Shown: positions 52,091 through 61,683 of the stretch, in pieces
Layout of the letters: each line of letters starts with the position of its first letter
Position numbering within the stretch: the first letter of the stretch is position 1
From: Metabacillus niabensis
Lineage (GTDB): Bacteria > Bacillota > Bacilli > Bacillales > Bacillaceae
Length of the DNA: 64,000 bases
Reading direction: 5' to 3'
Assembly: GCF_020524345.1 (NCBI RefSeq)
Contig: NZ_JAIVLH010000003.1
Location: 124,001 to 188,000 of the forward strand
Program-made: the position numbers and the translations under genes
The notes under the pieces: model-generated
Database searches by the model: none
Seen by the model: only the letters and a program-made list of their open reading frames with translations
Told to the model about the DNA's origin: nothing

Positions 52091-53791
52091 TTGAAAGCGC
52101 ATCCAAAATTATCAGATCTTTCATTACGAAAAAGAATAATCTTTGTTTTTTTGGTCATTCTGTTATTGCTTGCAACAATTAACTGTGTACAAATCTATCT
52201 TTTCCTTGGATATGTTCGGCAGTATAACGCGATGATGGAAACAATTAAATTAACGAATTCAATAAATGGTTCACTCAAGCAAAAGTTAGATGAGGAGATT
52301 AGGGATATTGCGTATGGGAAGGTACTGTTTGAAAATGGTACCCAATACGAACACCTTAACAATATGTACCATAACTTAGATAAAATTGAACAAGATGATA
52401 AGAATAGCCAATTTACTAAGGAAATTTCAGAGGTTCGCCAGACATTAACGACTACGACTGAATATATTGATAAGCTTGGGGAACAAATACAAGAAAATGC
52501 ACCTGCCGATAAACGAAATATCACCTATGAATATATTACAATTCTCACAGACCTCATTGATGAAAAAGTTCAGTCACTCTTACAAAAAACCCTTTTAGTA
52601 AAAGGGGAATCACAACATATTATATCCACTAACCTAAAAAGAGATATCACTATTTATATTTGTGCATTTATTTCGGTCATTATGATCTCATTATTTTTTG
52701 CAATCTATATATCTGGAAGCTTTGTAAAACCCATACGTCATTTAGGACAAAAAACAAATGAAATTGCTGAAGGAAATTTAACAATAGGTGCAATAACCTA
52801 TCCTTACAAAAATGAAATCGGAGAATTATGCCGCTCGTATAATCGAATGTTTCATAATTTAAAGGATATTATCTTAAGTGTGAGAAGAACAAATGATTTA
52901 GTCGTGTTAACCTCAAAGGATATTCACCAAAGTATTCTGGAGAACCGGCTGGCAGGAGAAGAAGTTGCCGAAGCCACACAAAAAATTTCAACCAATCTTT
53001 ACACACAAGATCAACTCATCCAAAACTCAGTCTCAACATTTGAACATCTGATTTTTAAATATAACGAAATACTAGGAAAATCAAATAAAATCAACCTCCA
53101 ATCAAATGAAACCTTACATATTACAAATAAAATTAGTAATGAACTTATAACCTTTCATCAACAACTTGGAAATATGAGTAAAATGATTTATACCATGAAT
53201 ACAAAATCAGAAGAACTTCAGAGATTGTCAGGAGAAGTGAATGAAAATATTCGATTCATTAAACTTGTTTCAAAGGAGTTTACTTTACTGTACCTTTCTC
53301 TACTAAATGAGATGCCAAATCTTTCAGAAAATCAACATGTATCAAACACATTTACTCGAATAAAGAAAATTTCTGATGAAACAGATAGAGTTTCACAGCA
53401 ATCTGATGACAAAACAGACGATATTTCAAGACTATCATCTTCAATCAGAAAACAAAACGCTGAAACACTGAAGAATATTCAAACCAGTAAAATCATAACT
53501 GAGGAAATACAAAGTGGCTTTAAAACGATTCTTTCGATTAGAAGTAAACAGCAAGTTGAAATTGAAAGTATAAAGCTAGACATGCATGAGGCTTTTGATC
53601 AAATGCTTTCTGTTCGTCAAATGATCTCAGACATTGAGCAAAGCTCTCAAATAACAAATGCAGAATTAGCCGGGATTGCTTCTATGGGAGAAGAACAGCT
53701 AACGACTCTTGAGGAAGTTTCTGATTCATCCTATAAACTTGTTGAACGAATTCAAGAAATGAAAGATAACATAAGGCAATTCAAAATATAA
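52091..53791 (+). CDS. MCP-like transmembrane sensor lacking the signalling tip
   Basis: 566 aa. TM1 at about 15-38, a helical extracellular sensor about 39-185, TM2 about 188-212, HAMP about 213-265 (PIRHLGQKTNEIAEGN...DEIGEL-like NEIGELCRSYNRMF) and a long coiled coil to the end. The highly conserved MCP hairpin tip (the E-x-x-x-x-Q-T-N-L-L-A-L-N-A-A-I-E-A-A-R type) is not present, so CheA/CheW coupling is doubtful. TTG start at 52091, with GGGGGAGGGG four bases upstream. Divergent from the sugar-binding gene and upstream of a kinase-regulator pair, it may act as an accessory sensor. What it signals to is not visible. Confidence 0.82.
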   Translation: MKAHPKLSDLSLRKRIIFVFLVILLLLATINCVQIYLFLGYVRQYNAMMETIKLTNSINGSLKQKLDEEIRDIAYGKVLFENGTQYEHLNNMYHNLDKIEQDDKNSQFTKEISEVRQTLTTTTEYIDKLGEQIQENAPADKRNITYEYITILTDLIDEKVQSLLQKTLLVKGESQHIISTNLKRDITIYICAFISVIMISLFFAIYISGSFVKPIRHLGQKTNEIAEGNLTIGAITYPYKNEIGELCRSYNRMFHNLKDIILSVRRTNDLVVLTSKDIHQSILENRLAGEEVAEATQKISTNLYTQDQLIQNSVSTFEHLIFKYNEILGKSNKINLQSNETLHITNKISNELITFHQQLGNMSKMIYTMNTKSEELQRLSGEVNENIRFIKLVSKEFTLLYLSLLNEMPNLSENQHVSNTFTRIKKISDETDRVSQQSDDKTDDISRLSSSIRKQNAETLKNIQTSKIITEEIQSGFKTILSIRSKQQVEIESIKLDMHEAFDQMLSVRQMISDIEQSSQITNAELAGIASMGEEQLTTLEEVSDSSYKLVERIQEMKDNIRQFKI

Positions 53792-53864
53792 GATCCACAA
53801 GCTTATAACATGTTGTCGAAATTATACAAATCTACTAATCATACTACTGGCAGGTTGGAGAAAT

Positions 53865-55607
53865 ATGAAATTTATCAAATGGATCGTATCAAGTTTACGC
53901 GCGAAACTTCTAATGTTGTTCCTTTTTTTAACGGTGATCCCCCTTATTCTTGTTGGGATGATTTCATATATGAAATCGTACGATATTTTTGCACAAAAAT
54001 CATATTCATTAGCCCAAATTCAACTATCACAATTACGCAGTGAATATGATGAGGTGATTCAAGACATTAAAAGATTTAATGAAATTGGGAAAAAGGAAAG
54101 CACAGTCCAATTTTTAATAGACAAACAAAATACTTCTGAGGAATCAAAAAGCATTTTAGGAATGATAAAGCTTTACAGAGAAAGTTATCAATATAGTGAT
54201 AGTATCATGAATATTAAAATTATTGGCCTTGATGGGAAAGCTGTTAGCGAAGATCGAGGAGTTCACCAATTAGATCGTCTAGCACTCACTAAACCTCCAT
54301 TTGTGACATTACTTGATGAACCTACGAAAACATTGATTGAGCCAATCTATAAAAATAGTAATCCAGCACTTTCCATGACAAGTACGATTGTGTCCGATTC
54401 ATCTAAAGAAGTAATTGGTTTTATAGATATTGTTATTAAAGCTTCCGTTTTTAAGGATATTCTTCACGATGCTTCCTTAAAAACTTCTGGCACGATTCAA
54501 ATTCAATCTGAGTCTGGAACTATCTTATTTTCGCATCCACAATTCGCAAAGACTTCACCACTCTCAGATCGAAAATCAATAGAAGAAAACAGCTCTGGTT
54601 ATTTTACGAAAGGGTCCACATTTTTTGTTTATGATACTTCTGAATTAACCGGATGGAAATTTATAAGATATACACCGTTAACAGAAATTACGAAAGAAGC
54701 TAATGAAATAAGGAGTCTCATTGTCTTAACGGTTGGCTCAATATTAATTTTCACAATTGGATTATATATCTTTATTACTTCAAGATTGATTCTTCCACTT
54801 CGCCTATTAAAGAGGAAGATGAAACAAGCTTCCCAAGGAGATCTTGAAGTGAAGTTTGAAAACAAAGGGACAGATGAAATTGCAGAACTAGGTGAAAATT
54901 TTAATAGTATGCTCATAAAAATCAATGATCTATTAACGAAAAGTGTTAACGAACAGAAACAGTTAAAAACGGCAGAATTACGTACGATGCAGGCCCAAAT
55001 TAATCCTCACTTTCTATATAATTCACTTGAAACAATTATATGGATGGCAGAAGCCAGAAAAACTGAACAAGTCATTGAAATTACAAAGGCATTATCCCAC
55101 TTTTTTAGAATTTCTTTAAGTAAAGGAAAAGATGTCATTTCTCTAGAAGATGAGATTAATCACATCCGTAATTATCTTACGATTCAAAAAATGAGGTACC
55201 AAGATATTTTAGATGTAACGTTTCACTTAAATGAAGATATTTTTGATTATGAAATGATTAAATTAACAATTCAACCTATTGTTGAAAATGCAATCTATCA
55301 TGGAATAAAAAATAAACGCGGCAAGGGGTTTGTACGAATTAAAGGTGATTTTACACCTGAAGGATATATTTCAATTGATGTAATAGATAACGGTATTGGA
55401 ATGAAAGAAGACAAATTAGAAGAAATTCGATCTCAATTATCTCAAGGTGTCCCATTTGAAAAAGAGCAAGGTGGCTTTGGTATGGTAAATGTTCATCAAC
55501 GAATACATTTACACTATGGAGAACCTTTTGGTCTTACAATCAATAGCTGGTATGGGTCAGGTACACGCGTCAGTTTGATCATACCTGCAGAAGGGAGAAA
55601 CAGATGA
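53865..55607 (+). CDS. YesM-type sensor histidine kinase (arabinose locus)
   Basis: 580 aa. TM1 about 13-35, extracellular sensor 36-283, TM2 about 284-305, HAMP about 305-360, His_kinase domain MQAQINPHFLYNSLE (H382), HATPase with TIQPIVENAIYHGI and DNGIGM. RBS TTGGAGAA. The stop overlaps the start of the response regulator by four bases (ATGA). Distinct from the kinase at 25683 in its sensor domain, so it detects another ligand, probably through the nearby YtfQ-like protein or directly. Confidence 0.92.
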   Translation: MKFIKWIVSSLRAKLLMLFLFLTVIPLILVGMISYMKSYDIFAQKSYSLAQIQLSQLRSEYDEVIQDIKRFNEIGKKESTVQFLIDKQNTSEESKSILGMIKLYRESYQYSDSIMNIKIIGLDGKAVSEDRGVHQLDRLALTKPPFVTLLDEPTKTLIEPIYKNSNPALSMTSTIVSDSSKEVIGFIDIVIKASVFKDILHDASLKTSGTIQIQSESGTILFSHPQFAKTSPLSDRKSIEENSSGYFTKGSTFFVYDTSELTGWKFIRYTPLTEITKEANEIRSLIVLTVGSILIFTIGLYIFITSRLILPLRLLKRKMKQASQGDLEVKFENKGTDEIAELGENFNSMLIKINDLLTKSVNEQKQLKTAELRTMQAQINPHFLYNSLETIIWMAEARKTEQVIEITKALSHFFRISLSKGKDVISLEDEINHIRNYLTIQKMRYQDILDVTFHLNEDIFDYEMIKLTIQPIVENAIYHGIKNKRGKGFVRIKGDFTPEGYISIDVIDNGIGMKEDKLEEIRSQLSQGVPFEKEQGGFGMVNVHQRIHLHYGEPFGLTINSWYGSGTRVSLIIPAEGRNR

Positions 55608-57160
55608 AAAAAGTATTTTTAGTAGATGATGAAATGGCTATCCGTGCGGGGATCGGGAAAAGCATTGATTGGAAACTAGAAGGGTTTATCTATTGTGGCG
55701 ATGCTTCAGATGGCGAGATGGCCCTTCCATTGATCGAAAAACACCAACCTGATATTGTCATTACTGATATTAAAATGCCTTTTATGGATGGACTGGAACT
55801 CAGTCGTATTCTTCGTGAAAAAATGCCCTCAATAAAAATTATTATTCTAAGTGGGCATGATGAATTTGAATATGCTAGAGAAGCAATGCGTATTCAAGTT
55901 GCAGAGTATTGCTTAAAACCTGTAAGTTCTTTAGATTTACTTACTATTTTAAAAAAAGTCTCCTCAAAAATTGATGAGGAGGAACTGAAAAATAAAAGAA
56001 TAAATGATCTAGAAAATCAAATTTCCCAAAATAAATCTGCTACTAGAAATAAATTTTTATATGAAATTTGTGAAGGCTCTTATACCTCTTCAAGAGCAAT
56101 AAAAGAGGCGACACAATTAAACATAAATCTAATCTCAAGCTATTATTATGTTGTGATTATTGAATGTACAATTGAATCAGACCTTATTAACTGGATTGAA
56201 AAGGAATATGATTGTTTGCAATTTAGCAGAAAATTAAAGGAAACTATTTTTATTATGAAGGGTGAATCAAAACAGACACTTGAATATGAAGCAGAGGTCA
56301 TTCGAAAGCGTCTCCTCCTCGCGCATGAAGAATTACATCCAAAGAAACCATTAATCTTTGGTATCGGAAGAGTAGAAAGTCGTATTAAAGGGATTTCTGT
56401 TTCGTTTTCGGAAGCTGATGAAGAAAAAAGTTATTCAAGTATTATTCAAAAATACAGTTCTAAGGGAACTGAAATAGATATTGAATCAAAGAAAGAGCTC
56501 CAACATTTTAACCGCAGAGACTTAATTGACTTTTTAAAATTTGGACTTCTAAACGATATTTCTAGTTTTGCTCGTACCTATTCTTCTTATCTGTCAAAGG
56601 GAAATATTCGTTCACCTTTTACAACGTATTATTTTTTAATGGATTTCACTATAACGATTTCCCATTATTTAAAGGAAAGAGAAATGGACCGTCTTGAAGT
56701 TATGCAGGAGATTAATCAATTAGAAATGAAAGCAAGCTGGATTAGGAGCTATAACGAGGTTCTAGCCTTTATAGAGGAAATGCTGTACCTCGTTTTATCA
56801 ACTAGAGATTGTTTAACAAGCAAATACTCATCATCCGTTCAACTGGCTATGGATTATATTAATAAAAATTTTCCCGACTCACAATTATCGTTGCAGACAG
56901 TTGCTGATGCCGTAAATGTAAGTGCCTCCTATTTGAGTCATTTGTTTAGTCAGGAAACAGGTAAAACATTAATTGAATATTTAACAAACACCCGTATTGA
57001 TATGGCAAAAAATCTATTAAAGTCAACAAACAATAAAACCTATGAAATAGCCGATCAAGTTGGATATAGTGATTCACATTATTTTTGCAAGACTTTCAAA
57101 AAAATAACCGGGTTAACAACAAAGCAATTTAAACATCAAAAACAGGATTTTTTTGTTTAA
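55604..57160 (+). CDS. YesN-type response regulator with AraC output domain
   Basis: 518 aa. Receiver 1-120 (D55 in IVITDIKMP, Lys in YCLKPV), a middle domain about 140-400 of the YesN type, and a C-terminal AraC double HTH about 415-515 (SLQTVADAVNVSASYLSHLFSQETGKTLIEYL and YEIADQVGYSDSHYFCKTFKKITGLTTKQF). Cotranscribed with its kinase and the MCP-like sensor, divergent from the transporter/GH43 operon, whose activator it probably is. Confidence 0.92.
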   Translation: MKKVFLVDDEMAIRAGIGKSIDWKLEGFIYCGDASDGEMALPLIEKHQPDIVITDIKMPFMDGLELSRILREKMPSIKIIILSGHDEFEYAREAMRIQVAEYCLKPVSSLDLLTILKKVSSKIDEEELKNKRINDLENQISQNKSATRNKFLYEICEGSYTSSRAIKEATQLNINLISSYYYVVIIECTIESDLINWIEKEYDCLQFSRKLKETIFIMKGESKQTLEYEAEVIRKRLLLAHEELHPKKPLIFGIGRVESRIKGISVSFSEADEEKSYSSIIQKYSSKGTEIDIESKKELQHFNRRDLIDFLKFGLLNDISSFARTYSSYLSKGNIRSPFTTYYFLMDFTITISHYLKEREMDRLEVMQEINQLEMKASWIRSYNEVLAFIEEMLYLVLSTRDCLTSKYSSSVQLAMDYINKNFPDSQLSLQTVADAVNVSASYLSHLFSQETGKTLIEYLTNTRIDMAKNLLKSTNNKTYEIADQVGYSDSHYFCKTFKKITGLTTKQFKHQKQDFFV

Positions 57161-57178
57161 GACTTTGGAATTAAACGA

Positions 57179-57202
57179 TTCCTATCCTTTTTAGGATAGG
57201 AA
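57179..57202 (+). terminator. Hairpin after the regulator gene
   Basis: TTCCTATCCT (57179-57188) and AGGATAGGAA (57193-57202), perfect 10-bp stem with a TTTT loop. No long T run follows, so termination may be partial. Confidence 0.6.
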
Positions 57203-57274
57203 GTATCATTTCTAATTTTTCCAAAAAAATTTTAAAGGGACTATTTACACTTAAATTTAGTAAACTTTCATAAT

Positions 57275-57311
57275 ATAAAAAGACCAGAGGTTTAATGTTC
57301 TTAAACCTCTG
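57275..57311 (-). terminator. Terminator of the araA gene
   Basis: CAGAGGTTTAA (57285-57295) and TTAAACCTCTG (57301-57311) with a T run (57275-57284 complement) on the minus strand. Confidence 0.88.
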
Positions 57312-57324
57312 ATCCCCGTTCATC

Positions 57325-58812
57325 TTATCTTCTCCAAATTGCTTCATTCCACTTTAACTCATTGCGGAATTGTCTCACATTTGTATCTTTGTCGATGACA
57401 ACCACTTCGATTTTTGCCATATCAGCAAAGTCATATAGTTGTTCAGTTGTCACTTCAAAAGAGAATACTGTATGATGTGCTCCGCCAGCATAGATCCAAG
57501 CTTCTGTCGCTTCACTTAAAGATGGCTGCGGCTTCCACAATACTTTTGCTACTGGTAAATTTGGTGTTTCAATAGTAGGTTGTTCAGCTTTCACTTCATT
57601 GATGACTAGACGATATCTTCCACCTAATTCGATAAGTGAAGCATTTACTGCATCTCCACCTTTACCATCGAATACAAGACGTGCTGGATCCTCTTTTCCA
57701 CCGATACCTAAAGGATTTACGACAATTTTAGGTTTTGTGGCAGAGACTGTCGGACAGATTTCAAGCATATGTGAGCCAAGAATCATTTCGTTGCCAGGCT
57801 CTAAGTGGTACGTATAATCTTCCATGAAAGAAGTTCCTTTATTACCGGAAATAATTTTCATTAAGCGTAATAATGCAGCTGTTCTCCAGTCACCTTCACC
57901 TGCAAATCCATATCCTTCTGCCATTAAACGTTGTGAAGCTAGTCCCGGAAGTTGTTTCATTCCATGTAAATCTTCAAAATTTGTCGTGAATGCGCTGTAA
58001 TTCCCTTTTGACAAGAATGCTTTTAATCCTAACTCAGTACGTCCTTGCTCAAGAATTGCGTCTCTTACTGCTCCTGGCTCACTCGCTTCTGCTGGAAGTT
58101 CGTATAATTCACTATACTCTTTATAAAGTGCATCTAACTGATCATCTGTTACTTTGTTCATTTCTTCTACAAGATCACCAATACCGTAATAATCTACTGT
58201 CCACCCAAACTTTATTTGCGCTTCAACTTTATCTCCGTCTGTTACGGCAACATTTCTCATGTTATCACCGAAGCGAGCAACACGAATATTTGGACCCTCT
58301 GTTACACCAACAGCTGTTTTCATCCAGCTACCTAATTTTGTTGTGACTTCTTTGCTTTGCCAATGTCCAACGATTACTTTTCTTGACACATCCATACGAG
58401 TTCCAATAAAACCGTACTCTCTATCACCATGAGCTGCTTGGTTTAAGTTCATAAAGTCCATGTCGATATCGCTCCATGGGATATCACGGTTATGTTGGGT
58501 ATGAAGATGAAGCAATGGTTTTTGCAGAGCCGTTAGTCCTGCGATCCACATTTTAGCTGGTGAGAATGTGTGCATCCACGTAATAATCCCTGCACAATTT
58601 TCATTTGTATTTGCTTCAAATGCCAGATTTCTAATTTCCTCTGCCGTCTTAACAACAGACTTGAATACGATATTAAAAGGAAGATCTCCTTCTTTATTTA
58701 ACCCGTCTACAACTTCCTGTGAGTTGTTAGCCACTTGGCGTAATGGTTCTTCTCCGTATAAGTTTTGACTACCTGTAACAAACCAAAATTCATAAGGTCT
58801 TGTTTTTAACAT
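57325..58812 (-). CDS. araA: L-arabinose isomerase
   Basis: 495 aa. The N-terminus YEFWFVTGSQNLYGEEPLRQV, the segment ITWMHTFSPAKMWIAGL, and the C-terminal HTVFSFEVTTEQLYDFADMAK are strongly typical of AraA. It interconverts L-arabinose and L-ribulose in the cytoplasm with a Mn2+ centre. AGGAGG eight bases before the ATG at 58812 fixes the start; an in-frame ATG 17 codons upstream has no RBS. Length agrees with Bacillus AraA. Last gene of the leftward arabinose genes, 54 bp after araD. Confidence 0.96.
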   Translation of the reverse strand: MLKTRPYEFWFVTGSQNLYGEEPLRQVANNSQEVVDGLNKEGDLPFNIVFKSVVKTAEEIRNLAFEANTNENCAGIITWMHTFSPAKMWIAGLTALQKPLLHLHTQHNRDIPWSDIDMDFMNLNQAAHGDREYGFIGTRMDVSRKVIVGHWQSKEVTTKLGSWMKTAVGVTEGPNIRVARFGDNMRNVAVTDGDKVEAQIKFGWTVDYYGIGDLVEEMNKVTDDQLDALYKEYSELYELPAEASEPGAVRDAILEQGRTELGLKAFLSKGNYSAFTTNFEDLHGMKQLPGLASQRLMAEGYGFAGEGDWRTAALLRLMKIISGNKGTSFMEDYTYHLEPGNEMILGSHMLEICPTVSATKPKIVVNPLGIGGKEDPARLVFDGKGGDAVNASLIELGGRYRLVINEVKAEQPTIETPNLPVAKVLWKPQPSLSEATEAWIYAGGAHHTVFSFEVTTEQLYDFADMAKIEVVVIDKDTNVRQFRNELKWNEAIWRR

Positions 58813-58866
58813 GTGAATTCCTCCTAATTTATATAGATTGTTAGATTTATCGTTTAGTAGCATAGC

Positions 58867-59559
58867 TTACTTTTTCTGTCCGTAATAGGCATTTGCTCCA
58901 TGTTTTCTTAAGTAGTGTTTATCTAATAATGTCTGATCCATAGGCGGAATTTCCGGGTTAATTTGGTATGTGTGGAAATTCATTTTTGCCACTTCTTCCA
59001 AGACAACCGCATTATGGACTGCTTCATTCGGGTCTTTTCCCCAATTGAATGGAGCATGACTATGAACTAGTACACTAGGAATCTGTGATGGATCTATGTC
59101 TTTAAATGTTTCAACAATTACATTCCCTGTTTCCAATTCGTACTCACCTTGAATCTCTTCTTCTGTCATTCTTCTCGTGCAAGGTACAGTACCGTAAAAA
59201 TAATCCGCTTGCGTTGTCCCTAATGCATGAATAGGTTTACCCGCTTGAGCCCAGCTTGTTGCCCATGGGGAATGGGTATGAACAATTCCCCCAATTCCGG
59301 GAAAGTTTCGGTAAAGAACCAGATGTGTTGGGGTATCAGATGATGGGTTTAAATTACCTTCTACAATATTCCCCTCTAAATCAAGTACAACTAAGTCTTC
59401 GACTGTCAACTTGTCATATGCAACGCCGCTAGGCTTGATTACGACTAGTCCTTCCTCTCGGTCATAACCGCTTACATTTCCCCAAGTAAACGTTACCAAT
59501 CCATATTTCGGTAAAGCCAAATTTGCATCCAACACTTGTTTTTTCAAACTTTCTAACAT
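58867..59559 (-). CDS. araD: L-ribulose-5-phosphate 4-epimerase
   Basis: 230 aa. [20 protein letters not shown], then [58 protein letters not shown] (metal His pair) and a C-terminal [15 protein letters not shown]. This is the classic AraD arrangement; the enzyme makes D-xylulose 5-phosphate. The start at 59559 matches known AraD N-termini, with AGGAG 13 bases upstream; the further upstream in-frame ATG (59586) has no RBS. Regulated by the AraR-type operator pair at 59592-59653. Confidence 0.95.
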   Translation of the reverse strand: MLESLKKQVLDANLALPKYGLVTFTWGNVSGYDREEGLVVIKPSGVAYDKLTVEDLVVLDLEGNIVEGNLNPSSDTPTHLVLYRNFPGIGGIVHTHSPWATSWAQAGKPIHALGTTQADYFYGTVPCTRRMTEEEIQGEYELETGNVIVETFKDIDPSQIPSVLVHSHAPFNWGKDPNEAVHNAVVLEEVAKMNFHTYQINPEIPPMDQTLLDKHYLRKHGANAYYGQKK

Positions 59560-59591
59560 GATCTGGTTAGCACTCCTTTCAAGCATCTATT

Positions 59592-59653
59592 ATCTTGTAC
59601 GCATAAACTTAAACTCATATTTAAATCATATCGTAATTTGTACGTACAATCAA
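59592..59653 (-). promoter_or_regulatory. araD promoter with two AraR-type operators
   Basis: Box 1 TTTGTACGTACAAT (59637-59650) lies in the spacer of a promoter with TTGATT (59648-59653) and TATGAT (59625-59630), 17 bp apart on the minus strand. Box 2 CTTGTACGCATAAA (59594-59607) is centred 43 bp downstream. Bacillus AraR binds GTACGTAC-type boxes about four turns apart, so cooperative repression is expected. Confidence 0.85.
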
Positions 59654-59733
59654 CAAGTATTTAAATAAGTGATGCACTATAACTTCAATCTACCATTTAA
59701 AACATGTGTGGACAGCGAATACTTTTTTAGAAG

Positions 59734-59764
59734 AACTCGACAAGAAAGCTGTTCCTGTCGAGTT
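59734..59764 (-). terminator. Terminator of the FGGY kinase gene
   Basis: AACTCGACA (59734-59742) pairs with TGTCGAGTT (59756-59764). The downstream minus-strand sequence is CTTCTAAAAAAG, so the T run is poor. Confidence 0.65.
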
Positions 59765-59781
59765 GCAAATTCACTCATAAC

Positions 59782-61380
59782 TTACCGAAGATTTTCAACT
59801 GCTGCTCTTTCAATAACAAGACCGTTTTTATAACGTTCCATAAATTGCTCAAAGCCTTCTACATCACTCGGATCCGGAGACACTGTCTTCACTGATTGAT
59901 CAACAAATACTTTGTCATTTAAAAACTCTTCCAAAGATTCCTGTTCCTTTTTGTTTATCATATAAGATCCAAGTAGGGCCATTCCCCAAGCACCACCTTC
60001 TCCTGCCGTTTCCATAACAGACACAGGAACATTAAAAGCAGCTGCCAATATACTTTGACCAACACCTTCTGTCTTGAATAATCCGCCATGACCCAATACT
60101 TCATCCAACTTTACGTTTTCTTCATTTAATAGAATATCCATACCAATTTTCATCGCGCCGAATGCTGTAAATAATTGCACACGCATGAAATTAGCAAGAT
60201 TGAAACGACTTCCTGAAGAACGAACAAACAATGGACGACCTTCTTCAAAATGGGTCATATGCTCACCTGAAAGATAGCCATATGATAATAGGCCACCTCC
60301 ATCCTGATCTCCTTGAAGGGCTTGTTTAAATAACGTTTCATATATTTTATTCTTGTCGCCTTCCATGCCCATTGCACCTAAAAATTCTTCAAATATTCCG
60401 ATCCATGCATTTAAGTCCGAAGAACAGTTGTTGGAGTGAGCCATCGCTACTAAATTACCTGTAGGTGTTGTAACAAGATCAATCTCAGGATGGACTTTGG
60501 ACAAATCTTTTTCGAGTACAACCATGGCAAATGCAGATGTCCCGGCAGAAACATTTCCGGTACGTTTCGCAACACTGTTTGTGGCAACCATACCAGTTCC
60601 TGCATCACCTTCCGGAGGACAAAGCGGAATACCTGCTTGCAGTTCTCCAGTAACATCGAGAAGCTTGGCTCCTTCTACTGTTAATACGCCAGCATTTTCC
60701 CCCGCTAATAAAACATGAGGCAAAATGTCTTCCAGTTTCCAAGATAAATTTTTGTGATCAACCAATTCATTGAATTGATTGATCATGGTTTGATTATAAT
60801 TCTTTGTTTGTAAGTCAATCGGAAAGACACCAGAAGCTTCACCAATACCCAAAACCTTCTGTCCTGTCAATTTCCAATGAACATATCCTGCTAATGTTGT
60901 CAAAAAAGAAACGTCATTAATATGTTCTTCCTGATTTAAAATCGCTTGATATAAATGAGCAATACTCCATCTTTGAGGAATTTGATAGTTAAACAGTTCT
61001 GTTAATTCTTTCGAAGCATCTCCTGTAATATTGTTACGCCATGTACGGAATGGGACTAAAAGCTTTTCATTTTTGTCAAAAGCCATATACCCATGCATCA
61101 TCGCACTAAATCCAATAGCACCAACTGTTTGTAAAGTGATGCCATACTGTTGCTTTACATCATTAGCCATCTTTTGAAAGCTGTCTTGAACACCCTTCCA
61201 AACTTCCTCTATGCTATATGTCCACAGATTATTTATATAACTATTTTCCCAATCATGGCTTCCTGATGCGATTGGTGTATTATCTTCGCCGATTAGAACT
61301 GCTTTAATTCTCGTTGATCCAAGTTCTATACCAAGTACTGTTTTACCACTTTGAATTGCATGTTTTGCATTAAGACTCAT
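59782..61380 (-). CDS. FGGY-family kinase, probable L-ribulokinase
   Basis: 532 aa. N-terminal [19 protein letters not shown] (phosphate-binding), [47 protein letters not shown], and the C-terminal [25 protein letters not shown] plus [17 protein letters not shown]. It is not the classic AraB architecture seen in B. subtilis, but resembles the alternative ribulokinase type known in clostridia. Between araD and araE, it is the only candidate for L-ribulose phosphorylation in the window. The ATG at 61380 has AGGAGG upstream. The promoter has an AraR-type pair and a cre site. Confidence 0.85.
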   Translation of the reverse strand: MSLNAKHAIQSGKTVLGIELGSTRIKAVLIGEDNTPIASGSHDWENSYINNLWTYSIEEVWKGVQDSFQKMANDVKQQYGITLQTVGAIGFSAMMHGYMAFDKNEKLLVPFRTWRNNITGDASKELTELFNYQIPQRWSIAHLYQAILNQEEHINDVSFLTTLAGYVHWKLTGQKVLGIGEASGVFPIDLQTKNYNQTMINQFNELVDHKNLSWKLEDILPHVLLAGENAGVLTVEGAKLLDVTGELQAGIPLCPPEGDAGTGMVATNSVAKRTGNVSAGTSAFAMVVLEKDLSKVHPEIDLVTTPTGNLVAMAHSNNCSSDLNAWIGIFEEFLGAMGMEGDKNKIYETLFKQALQGDQDGGGLLSYGYLSGEHMTHFEEGRPLFVRSSGSRFNLANFMRVQLFTAFGAMKIGMDILLNEENVKLDEVLGHGGLFKTEGVGQSILAAAFNVPVSVMETAGEGGAWGMALLGSYMINKKEQESLEEFLNDKVFVDQSVKTVSPDPSDVEGFEQFMERYKNGLVIERAAVENLR

Positions 61381-61423
61381 TCTATATTCCTCCTATAAAT
61401 AAACGATTTAATAAATAAAAAAT

Positions 61424-61437
61424 CGTAACCGCTTACA
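61424..61437 (-). promoter_or_regulatory. cre site in the kinase leader
   Basis: Minus-strand TGTAAGCGGTTACG, one mismatch to the cre consensus, lies downstream of the promoter and 44 bp before the start codon, in a roadblock position. Confidence 0.7.
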
Positions 61438-61541
61438 TCAACATAAATATAAATTAACCACATTGTAATTTTCCCATCATTCATTACCAACAGCAGTTCT
61501 CACGTTTACGAAACTAAGCTTTCGATACTTCATCTTAAAAC

Positions 61542-61601
61542 CTTGTGCGTATATATATGAATTTATAAGTTTATAATACTATAATTGGTACGTACAATCA
61601 A
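61542..61601 (-). promoter_or_regulatory. FGGY kinase promoter with two AraR-type operators
   Basis: TTGATT (61596-61601) and TATTAT (61573-61578), 17 bp apart on the minus strand, enclose box 1 TTGGTACGTACAAT (61585-61598). Box 2 CTTGTGCGTATA (61542-61553) is centred 43 bp away. The layout copies that of araD. The rest of the 303-bp gap between kinase and araE holds the araE terminator and the cre site. Confidence 0.85.
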
Positions 61602-61630
61602 CCATAGCTTGACGATTTATACACTGCATG

Positions 61631-61666
61631 AAAAAAGTTGGACCCTTGCTGTAAAGATCCAACTTT
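61631..61666 (-). terminator. Terminator of araE
   Basis: AAAGTTGGA (61634-61642) pairs with TCCAACTTT (61658-61666), with TTTTTT continuing on the minus strand. Confidence 0.88.
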
Positions 61667-61683
61667 CTTCTATAATTAATCTA

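Noticed and set aside
58813-58863. Longer araA start at 58863
   Set aside because: No RBS is found there, while AGGAGG is perfectly placed for the ATG at 58812 and known AraA proteins begin at that point.
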